Below, in pieces: positions 1 to 5,377 of a DNA stretch of 64,000 nt. Under the pieces are notes generated by a model. The model was given only the letters and a program-made list of their open reading frames with translations, was not told where the DNA came from and made no database searches. A program made the translations under genes and the position numbers. Numbering within the stretch: position 1 is the stretch's first letter; every line of letters starts with the position of its first letter. The stretch covers positions 1 through 64,000 of the forward strand of contig JBMYVY010000006.1 in NCBI GenBank assembly GCA_049606855.1. The letters run 5' to 3'. The stretch comes from JBELHR01 sp049606855 (GTDB taxonomy: Bacteria > Bacteroidota > Bacteroidia > Flavobacteriales > Flavobacteriaceae).

Positions 1-232
1 CAGGCAGGTTGCTCATTGCAACTTCCACAGGGTAGGTTACAAATTGTTCAATATCCTCTGTACCTAAATTGGGGGCTTGCGTAATGACTTGAACTTGGTT
101 ATTGGTAATATCTGGAACAGCATCTATTGGTACTTGGGTCATACTCCAAATACCTGCTCCAACAATGGTAAGCGTTAGCAAACCAATAATGAATTTGTTA
201 TTGATTGAAAAATCAATGATTTTATTAATCAT
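1..232 (-). CDS. CzcA/CusA-family heavy-metal efflux RND transporter, N-terminal part (cut by window edge)
   Basis: An open reading frame on the minus strand starts at an ATG (complement 230-232) and runs off the left edge. The 77 visible residues begin MINKIIDFSINNKF, followed by one hydrophobic segment (IIGLLTLTIVGAGIW) and then the signature VPIDAVPDITNNQVQV and the QAPNLGTEDIEQFVTYPVE stretch. These are typical of the first transmembrane helix and the start of the periplasmic porter domain in CzcA/CusA inner-membrane proton/metal antiporters. Such proteins export Zn, Co, Cd, Cu or Ag through a tripartite complex. The metal cannot be told from this fragment. It lies downstream of, and probably in an operon with, the His/Cys-rich gene ending at 352. 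Family call is firm; the rest of the gene is outside the window. Confidence 0.92.
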   Translation of the reverse strand, partial: MINKIIDFSINNKFIIGLLTLTIVGAGIWSMTQVPIDAVPDITNNQVQVITQAPNLGTEDIEQFVTYPVEVAMSNLP

Positions 233-351
233 AGAAAATGTATTAATTCAGTTGAAAACTTGCGGTGCGAATAGGTGCAACGCTTTTATAGAGCAATGCT
301 TACTTTGAGAAGCATCACGTTAGGATATAGCTATCCTTAAAAAAAACTGAA

Positions 352-747
352 TTATACTTTTGGGGGTTGGAAAAGTGATTCCAAATATCTAGAAGTGAAG
401 TTTACTTGATGTAAATTATACTGTTTTTTCTCTTCAAATTTTAGTCGATTGGTTAAAGCCAAATTATTGTTCGCAATAATTAATACCAAAGGGTGACAAC
501 ACTGATTATGTGAATGGACTGGTGTATTCTCCTTATCTGGGTTATGATGATGCTCTTCATTTTTAGCATCGCTCTCAATGTAATCTTCAACTACATATTC
601 AAAGAAAGAGTCTCCATAAACTTTATGGTCTTGATAATGGGTAATTACATTTGAAATTTCTTTAATTGGACCACAAAAGTCCATATCTATGCTTATCCCT
701 TGAAAAAAGAATAAAATAGACATTGATATGGAAACGAATATTTTCAT
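352..747 (-). CDS. Small exported His/Cys-rich protein upstream of the metal efflux pump
   Basis: About 131 residues from the ATG at 747, beginning MKIFVSISMSILFFFQG, a signal-peptide-like or anchor segment. An upstream ATG at 768 is possible but would place the start on top of a good promoter box (758-765), so 747 is preferred. The middle has a metal-ligand-rich stretch (EEHHHNPDKEN, then HSHNQCCHP) followed by a hydrophobic patch, and the protein ends FQPPKV. Small proteins of this layout (His/Cys-rich core, PPK-like tail) commonly sit just before czcA-type genes in Bacteroidota, where periplasmic metal binding is presumed but not well proven. I infer a role in metal sensing or delivery. 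The exact family (DUF6660/HYC_CC_PP-like) is a tentative call. Confidence 0.7.
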   Translation of the reverse strand: MKIFVSISMSILFFFQGISIDMDFCGPIKEISNVITHYQDHKVYGDSFFEYVVEDYIESDAKNEEHHHNPDKENTPVHSHNQCCHPLVLIIANNNLALTNRLKFEEKKQYNLHQVNFTSRYLESLFQPPKV

Positions 748-757
748 ATAATTTAGA

Positions 758-765
758 CAAATATA
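758..765 (-). promoter_or_regulatory. Bacteroidota-type -7 box for the His/Cys-rich metal gene
   Basis: The minus strand reads TATATTTG, matching the TAnnTTTG consensus of the Bacteroidota primary sigma factor, 10 bases before the ATG at 747. It probably drives the small metal-binding gene and czcA together. No clear metal-regulator operator was recognised beside it. Confidence 0.5.
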
Positions 766-811
766 CAAATTATTGAATGCAATGGTTGTGCAAAAGATAA
801 TGAGTTATTTT

Positions 812-1249
812 TTACAAAAACCATAATTTGTTTTTTGCATCCTCTTGCCCCAAAAACCTATTATCTGTAAATAGCACTTGAAATACTGCTGTTTTAACCT
901 CTTTACGGTTAACAAAGGTTTCACCTAATTCCACACCAAAACGGTGCTCTAAAAACTCATAAAGAGTACCACTCACCACAAGATTTATATACTGGCTAAA
1001 CTCATTATTCATAAGGATTTTATCAATATCTCCTAACATAATGTAAGAATCAGTATCGTGTACTTTGATATGTGATATATTCAATCTATCATCAATCCTA
1101 CCATCAACCTCATAATAATTATCATTTATATTATTAAAAGAAGAAATTAATGGGGGGTGAACCTTTAACAAAAGATCAGTTAAGAAAATATGTTTCAGAT
1201 GGTGATAAATGGATAAAAACATTAGGACGGTTAAATCCAGAATTTTCAA
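812..1249 (-). pseudogene. Probable remnant of a family-A-like (TV-Pol type) polymerase, truncated at both ends
   Basis: The open frame is 145 codons, but only the C-terminal ~100 residues look like protein. They include FSQYINLVVSGTLYEFLEHRF, then NRKEVKTAVFQVLFTDN. The order acidic/loop, G-x-LYE, RKEVK and FQ-x-L matches the region after motif A in the intact polymerase at 5378-6955, which has KDIYESIG then TREKVKDQFQLYINFSDKN. The frame stops right after KNKLWFL, before where the helix with the second catalytic motif should come, so the fragment lacks motif C. The first ~35 codons lie antisense to the gene at 1150 and look spurious. I read this as a decayed second polymerase gene, perhaps from an earlier element. 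This is based on motif pattern by eye, not an alignment score. Confidence 0.42.
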
Positions 1250-1539
1250 ATAGCTATGATGATGCTTTATTAATTGGTAAGAATTTAAATGAAAAAGATG
1301 TTCAAAATTTATATTTTGGACAACTAGAACACACTACATATATTGATATAACTGAATGGTTTATTGAGTTTGTAGAGTTATGTTATAAAGTAGCAGATAA
1401 AAATATTAAAAACGACTTTGATGAACAGTTTATCGAAGATGTTTTGGATTTTGTGGATAATATAAAAAACAATGGTAGAGAAACTACTTCAGGTGTAAAA
1501 CTGATTTTTAGAGAAAATTCTGGAAAATTTATTTTTTAA
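1150..1539 (+). CDS. Unrecognised acidic protein of 129 residues
   Basis: The frame starts at ATG 1150 (MGGEPLTKDQ) and runs 129 codons to a TAA. I do not recognise a family. It is acidic, without signal peptide or membrane segment, and its middle and C-terminal half (TEWFIEFVELCYKVAD, then FDEQFIEDVLDFVDNIKNNG) look helical. The AT-rich codon use and regular amphipathic pattern favour a real gene over chance. It lies between the polymerase remnant, whose spurious N-terminal extension it overlaps antisense, and the structured intergenic stretch before the recombinase. Cargo genes of mobile elements often look like this, so a defence, immunity or regulatory role is possible, but nothing in the sequence decides it. 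The GTG at 1147 or a later start cannot be excluded. Confidence 0.5.
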   Translation: MGGEPLTKDQLRKYVSDGDKWIKTLGRLNPEFSNSYDDALLIGKNLNEKDVQNLYFGQLEHTTYIDITEWFIEFVELCYKVADKNIKNDFDEQFIEDVLDFVDNIKNNGRETTSGVKLIFRENSGKFIF

Positions 1540-1829
1540 AAAACTTGAGTTTTTACAAAAAATCCAGAAAAATATTCGCTCAGGTCATTGCCCCCCTCTA
1601 CAGATACCAAAAAAAGAGGTATTTAAGGGGGGATACGGCAGGGAGTGCTGCAGGGAGGTCCCCCACGGTATGATCCTTCACCAATTTTAGTCGGCAAAAT
1701 CCATTAATCACAATAATAGCGTACACTTTAATTTATGAGTGTTTTGATAGCGATAAAATATAGGTTTTATGCTGCATGAGGGGTGTGGCTGCTATAATTT
1801 TAGGGTATAGATAGGTAAACCTTAAAATT
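1540..1829. other. Structured GC-rich intergenic region before the element's recombinase
   Basis: This 290-base gap holds no convincing gene. An A/T hairpin follows the upstream stop (about 1539-1554). Then comes an imperfect inverted repeat: CCCCCCT (1591-1597) pairs with AGGGGGG (1626-1632), and ATACC (1604-1608) with GGTAT (1618-1622). Next is a tight direct repeat GCAGGGAG-TGCT-GCAGGGAG (about 1638-1657) and a GGAGGTCCCCC stretch. The C/G-rich block stands out sharply in an otherwise AT-rich area. It may be a recombination (res/att), transfer or replication site of the mobile element, or a structured RNA. No function can be assigned from sequence alone. Confidence 0.55.
1591..1632. repeat. 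Imperfect inverted repeat with C6/G6 outer arms
   Basis: Outer arms CCCCCCT (1591-1597) and AGGGGGG (1626-1632) and inner arms ATACC (1604-1608) and GGTAT (1618-1622) can fold into one hairpin with an internal loop and an A-rich apex. It is followed by no T-tract, so it is not an obvious intrinsic terminator. Confidence 0.6.
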
Positions 1830-2435
1830 ATGAGTATTTCAATATTATATACAAGAGTTTCGAGTGTAGATCAGAAAACGGATCGACAAAGAGTAAAAGA
1901 GGATGAATTTGATAAAGTTATCGAAGATAAATGTTCGGGAGCCATTCCAATTTTTGAAAGACCCGAGGGTTCAACCCTAAAAACCCTTATAGATCGACAA
2001 TTGATCAAGTCAATTTCTGTTTGGCAAATTGATCGTTGCGGTCGTGACCTTAGAGATATTATAAATTTTATTCATTACACCACTGAGAGAGGAATCCCTG
2101 TAAATTTTTTATCGCAAGGTCTATGCACACTCAATGAAGACAAAGAGGAAAATCCGATCTCTAAAATGATAATCTCAATTCTTGGAGTGGTTGCTGAAAT
2201 GGAACGAAAACTTTCAAAAGAACGTCAACGTGAGGGTATTGAGTTGGCTAAATTAGATCCAACAAAATATCTTGGAAGAAAACCAGGTTCTAACGAAGAT
2301 CCAATTAAGTTTTTATCAAAACCACAAAATAAAAAGGCGTTAGACTTACTAAGAAAGGGATATAAAAACATTGAGGTTGCTAAGATCACGGAGCTTCATG
2401 TGAATACCATCACTAAAGTTAAACGACATTTATAA
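1830..2435 (+). CDS. Small serine recombinase (resolvase/invertase family)
   Basis: A 201-residue site-specific recombinase. The N-terminal catalytic domain starts MSISILYTRVSS with the nucleophile serine at residue 11 or its neighbour, and continues with the WQIDRCGRDLRD motif (about 65-76) that carries the catalytic arginines. The EMERKLSKERQREG stretch (about 128-141) matches the long E helix of the family. The C-terminus (DLLRKGYKNIEVAKITELHVNTITKVKRHL) is a helix-turn-helix of the Hin/resolvase type. Length is normal for the family (180-210). Likely roles are resolution of cointegrates or dimers of the element, or DNA inversion. Its stop overlaps the start of the next gene by one base (TAATG), so the two are translationally coupled. 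The structured region upstream is a candidate target site. Confidence 0.93.
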   Translation: MSISILYTRVSSVDQKTDRQRVKEDEFDKVIEDKCSGAIPIFERPEGSTLKTLIDRQLIKSISVWQIDRCGRDLRDIINFIHYTTERGIPVNFLSQGLCTLNEDKEENPISKMIISILGVVAEMERKLSKERQREGIELAKLDPTKYLGRKPGSNEDPIKFLSKPQNKKALDLLRKGYKNIEVAKITELHVNTITKVKRHL

Positions 2436-2884
2436 TGGATACCTTTTTTACTATTTACTTTATTGTTGTTGGGGTATTATTCACTCTAAACCTGATATCT
2501 GTGCTAATTAAATTCTTCATTACTGAAGGTGAAGACTGGCAATTTCAGTTGGCAGAGGATGTATTGAACTGGTGCCTTCATCTTTATCCAATACGTAAAC
2601 AAAAACCACTACTGACTTTAGTTGAGGGTAAATCTCATCTTGCGGGAGAGTATTGTTTCTACAATAACACAATTACCATCTACAGGAACAACAATGTAAT
2701 ACGCAGAGAACTAATCAATACTGTTATCCATGAGTATTTTCATTATTACCTGATTACATCAGAGTCAAAATCAAAACTCTACCATGATCAATTGGAACAA
2801 TTCTCATTAACGCAACACCCACAGGAAATTCTATGTAACACCATGGGTGAAACCCTCACAAAGGTCTATTTGAAAAATAATTAA
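2435..2884 (+). CDS. Membrane-anchored HExxH putative metalloprotease
   Basis: 149 residues. One strong N-terminal membrane segment (residues about 4-27) is followed by a soluble domain with the zinc-protease motif HEYFH at 99-103 preceded by RRELINTVI, the helix expected to carry it. A late glutamate (HPQEILC, about 130-134) may be the third ligand, as in gluzincin-like enzymes. I do not recognise a named family, and the domain is short. The ATG overlaps the resolvase stop (TAATG), so the two genes form one transcript. The pairing of a serine recombinase with a membrane HExxH protein is unusual, and its function in the element is unknown. Proteolysis of a membrane or regulatory protein is inference. 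Confidence 0.72.
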   Translation: MDTFFTIYFIVVGVLFTLNLISVLIKFFITEGEDWQFQLAEDVLNWCLHLYPIRKQKPLLTLVEGKSHLAGEYCFYNNTITIYRNNNVIRRELINTVIHEYFHYYLITSESKSKLYHDQLEQFSLTQHPQEILCNTMGETLTKVYLKNN

Positions 2885-2906
2885 AAACTGTGGTTAGTTC
2901 ACAAAC

Positions 2907-2934
2907 GGCACAATACCCCAACAGTCATTGTGCC
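2907..2934. repeat. Inverted repeat between convergent genes
   Basis: GGCACAAT (2907-2914) and ATTGTGCC (2927-2934) are perfect 8-base arms with a 12-base loop. The repeat lies between the convergent HExxH gene and ribbon-helix-helix gene. No clear T-tract follows on either strand, so it may be a Rho-type stop signal, a bidirectional terminator of weak form, or a protein site. Confidence 0.5.
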
Positions 2935-2996
2935 AATTAGATTGCAAACCAAATCCTGATTCATCATATCAATACCTAAACTTAAGATCATAAGAA

Positions 2997-3185
2997 CTAA
3001 AGTTCATCGATCAATTCCAGAATCTCTTTTTTACGACAAGATTTATCATTAATTCTAAACAGAGAACGATTAATCGATTCTCTTATAAATTGTGATTTGG
3101 ATTTTTTCTCTTTTACTAATGTTTCCAAAAGTGTAATGTATTGATTGGGAGTTAGCCGCAGTGAAATCATAACGTCTTTTTTCAT
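2997..3185 (-). CDS. Ribbon-helix-helix DNA-binding protein
   Basis: 62 residues. The first ~45 match the ribbon-helix-helix pattern: a short beta strand (VMISLRLTPNQY), helix A (ITLLETLVKEK) and helix B after the KSKSQFIRESI turn typical of CopG/Arc/MobC-type dimers. The basic, Lys-rich C-terminus ends in EILELIDEL. Such proteins act as autorepressors, antitoxins, plasmid partition or relaxosome accessory factors. It is divergent from the coiled-coil gene at 3308, and two palindromic sequences lie in the shared upstream region (3210-3222 and 3228-3251), so it may repress that divergent promoter. No toxin partner is adjacent on the same strand, so the antitoxin reading is not favoured. Confidence 0.75.
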   Translation of the reverse strand: MKKDVMISLRLTPNQYITLLETLVKEKKSKSQFIRESINRSLFRINDKSCRKKEILELIDEL

Positions 3186-3209
3186 ATCTGAATAGGTTTA
3201 ATAATAAAT

Positions 3210-3251
3210 AGTGTATTACACTGAAAAACTTCCTTAAGAATTTTAGGAAGT
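3210..3251. promoter_or_regulatory. Two palindromes upstream of the ribbon-helix-helix gene (candidate operator)
   Basis: AGTGTA-T-TACACT (3210-3222) is a perfect short palindrome with one central base. ACTTCCT (3228-3234) and AGGAAGT (3245-3251) form a second, wider inverted repeat. Both sit between the divergent starts at 3185 and 3308, where an autoregulatory ribbon-helix-helix protein would bind. That they are operators is inference. Confidence 0.45.
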
Positions 3252-3266
3252 AAAAAATTATTAAAA

Positions 3267-3304
3267 ATAATTTGGAATTTACATATGTCATTTTATATAT
3301 TTGC
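3267..3304 (+). promoter_or_regulatory. Promoter immediately before the 3308 gene, first copy of the TATGTCA element
   Basis: A TTTG at about 3271 and TATATTTG (about 3295-3302) fit the Bacteroidota -33 and -7 boxes, although the -7 box lies only 5 bases before the ATG at 3308, which predicts a leaderless or nearly leaderless transcript. TATGTCA at 3284-3290 lies between the two boxes and is shared with the upstream regions of the genes at 3847 and 5378. Confidence 0.5.
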
Positions 3305-3307
3305 CCT

Positions 3308-3802
3308 ATGAAACATTCAAAATTTGTAAATCTCGATTACCAAAGTCTAACTGACTTGTTTAAGATTAATAAATCAAAAAAGTTAACCAAGATCGAGGTT
3401 AAGATGAAAGATGACGTCAAAAAAAATGATCATCTTAATTCAGGTTTTAAATCTGATTTTGACGAACTTGAAGATAAATTGCAAAAGGTTTTATCCTATT
3501 TGGATGAGAACAAAGAGGTTTTCAGTCGATTAGATGAATTAGTTAAAGATTTTGAGCAGCATCAGGTACTAATGAACCCTACTATTCATGTTGCGAGGAC
3601 AAAAGACAAAAAAACTGAAATTGAATATTTCACAGCTAAGACATTTTTTCCGTTAACAGGTGGCAAAAGGAAAGAAGTGAAAATTCATTTGGGACGTGCG
3701 GAAAATTACAATTTTAATACACAAAATAAACAAGCTAAAATAGACGCTATTATAAAAATGAGACAAACAATCTCGAGAAGAATAAGAGAAGGAAGTTTAT
3801 AA
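3308..3802 (+). CDS. Unrecognised element protein with coiled-coil, 164 residues
   Basis: The frame is open from 3272, but the promoter sits within that extension, so ATG 3308 (MKHSKFVNLDYQ) is chosen. The N-terminal third is basic and charged. Residues about 50-95 (SDFDELEDKLQKVLSYLDEN and onward) look like a coiled-coil. The C-terminal third has a compact beta-rich segment (IEYFTAKTFFPLTGG, then KEVKIHLGRAENY) ending in a basic helix (RQTISRRIREG). I do not recognise the family. Its position before the methyltransferase and polymerase genes, sharing an upstream motif with both, suggests a role in element replication or maintenance, for example DNA binding or accessory protein to the polymerase. 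Function is unknown. Confidence 0.7.
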   Translation: MKHSKFVNLDYQSLTDLFKINKSKKLTKIEVKMKDDVKKNDHLNSGFKSDFDELEDKLQKVLSYLDENKEVFSRLDELVKDFEQHQVLMNPTIHVARTKDKKTEIEYFTAKTFFPLTGGKRKEVKIHLGRAENYNFNTQNKQAKIDAIIKMRQTISRRIREGSL

Positions 3803-3819
3803 TTTTTTTATTCAAAAAC

Positions 3820-3846
3820 TATGTCAAATATATAAAACACCCTATT
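3820..3846 (+). promoter_or_regulatory. Second copy of the TATGTCA upstream element, before the ParB-methyltransferase gene
   Basis: TATGTCA (3820-3826) followed by a TATATAAA box starts 27 bases before the ATG at 3847. It is preceded by a T-run and AAAAAC, as in the third copy (5351). The shared pattern is about 35-40 bases long and lies directly after the stop of the preceding gene. Promoter or operator use is inferred from position. Confidence 0.5.
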
Positions 3847-5345
3847 ATGAAAACAGAAATTTCCCCATTAAAATTAAGTGTCCATGACAGTATTATTGCC
3901 ATGAAATTAAACGTAGACCATTCATCGATGGAAGCATCATTAGATGAATTTGGTTTTAAAGATCCAATAAAAGTTGTTCGTAACGAAGATGAATATCAAA
4001 TATGGGACGGGTATTGACGCTGGATGGCAGCGCAGTCATTGGGATTTAAACAAGTTCCAGTAGTAATTAGTGATCCACAAAACGTAATGTTAGAATCAAT
4101 TTTATCAAATTCGACTCAAGAAAGAACTGCTGTTGAAATAGTTTCGTCTATAAAGTGTGTTTTGGATGAATTAGGAAACTCACAAGGTAAAAAGAGGGAA
4201 TTAATAAATGGTTTAACGGAGGAAGATTTAAAAGATCGTTATACCATGGTATCAAAAATATTAGGTTTAAATCTGTCCTCAGTACAACTCCGAAAATACA
4301 TCACAATAGACGACTTTGACAACGACCCATCGAATCCATTAACTGAGTCATTAATAGATAAAATTGATCTTGGTACTTTGTCAGTTTCCAGAGCTGATAA
4401 TATTATTAAACGTATCAAAGAAGAAAGTAAATTAAATAATGATTTAGATACTCAACTTAAGTGTCCTATTATTTCAAATGACTACGAGATATACAATATG
4501 GATAATAAAAAAGCATACACCAAAATTGAAGACAATTCAATAGATCTATTGTATTTCTCTCCAGATTATTTGGGTATTAAAAACTATCGAAATGTTCCAA
4601 AAGAAGATCAAGTAGGTGCCTTGGGTTTAAATGATTACATAGATGAGTTGGTTAATCAAACTTTACATTTTATAAAGTGGAAATTAAAAGACACGGGAGT
4701 TTGTGTAATTAACGTTGACGATGTAATAATTGATAATCAATCTCAAGCAATTCCACAGCGAATTACATTAAAAATGATATCTGAAGGGGTTAAATTTATA
4801 CAGGAGGTTAAATGGGAAAAATCTAATCCAATTCCATTGTCAAATTTTAAGGGTTTTCAACCCTCAACGGAGTCTATTCTAATTTTTGTAAAGGATGAAA
4901 AGAAATTTATTTGGAACGAATACAGAAATCTAAATTTAGAGGATCAAATAATTTTAAAACAAACGATGAATAAAACTTACGTTGATAGTCCAAATAAGAG
5001 AATGGTTGATGTTCTAAATGGTGAATTGGTGTATGACTTTTTTAAAACTTCAGTTTTTCAAAATAGTGAATTCAAAGATATTGATCCAAACTATAAACAT
5101 CAAGCGCCACAAAATGAAAAAATACCATTATTTTTCATTCTATTTTTCACTAAACCAGGGATGAAAGTTTGTGATTTATATGGTGGAAGTGGAACAACTG
5201 GTGCAGCAGCTCTTAAAACGGCAGATCAGCGGTAATGTTTGATTTAGATCCAGTTAATACAGAATTTATGGAAAAGAGATTTAAAATCATTACCGAAGGT
5301 AAATCTAAAAATAAAGTAATCAATGAAAACATTTTTTTTGATTAA
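3847..5345 (+). pseudogene. ParB-like domain / DNA methyltransferase fusion, interrupted by an in-frame stop and a frameshift
   Basis: Read through, this is a ~500-residue fusion. Codons 1-56 give a ParB/sulfiredoxin-like N-domain ending DGY-stop-RW, where the family has DGxRRW; TGA at 4015-4017 replaces an expected CGA arginine codon. The frame then continues as MAAQSLGF (ATG 4024) through a ParB helical part and a beta-class DNA methyltransferase domain, with SPDYLGIKNY as the motif IV region (SPPY is usual) and VCDLYGGSGTT as motif I. The frame stops at 5233-5235, but one base later it continues as MFDLDPVNTEFMEKRF to TAA 5343-5345, exactly the expected C-terminus (FDxDP), so a base was lost near 5230-5233. 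The long middle frame is 4024-5235; reinitiation at ATG 4024, two codons past the stop, could still make part of the enzyme. Such fusions occur in phages and mobile elements and likely modify N4-cytosine or N6-adenine. Confidence 0.85.
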
Positions 5346-5350
5346 AAAAC

Positions 5351-5377
5351 TATGTCAATTATATAAATTAACTTAAT
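5351..5377 (+). promoter_or_regulatory. Third copy of the TATGTCA upstream element, before the polymerase gene
   Basis: TATGTCA (5351-5357) and TATATAAA follow a T-run and AAAAAAC, and the ATG at 5378 lies 27 bases from the motif start, the same spacing as at 3820/3847. The copies at 3820 and 5351 match over about 17 contiguous positions with one mismatch. They likely give the polymerase its own promoter or common regulation with the methyltransferase. Confidence 0.5.

Noticed and set aside
812..1249. Intact 145-residue gene
   Set aside because: The first ~35 codons are antisense to the gene at 1150 and the frame lacks motif C; it reads as a remnant.
2997..3185. Antitoxin of a toxin-antitoxin pair
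   Set aside because: The RHH gene has no small co-directional toxin-like gene next to it; the divergent 164-residue protein does not resemble a known toxin.
4015..4017. TGA as selenocysteine or programmed readthrough
   Set aside because: The position is an arginine in the ParB box (DGxRR), a single base from CGA, and there is no visible SECIS-like hairpin; a nonsense mutation or read error is simpler.
4024..5235. A stand-alone 403-residue methyltransferase gene
   Set aside because: The frame upstream of the TGA (3847-4014) encodes the matching first half of the ParB domain, and the expected C-terminus lies in the next frame, so the gene is a broken longer one.
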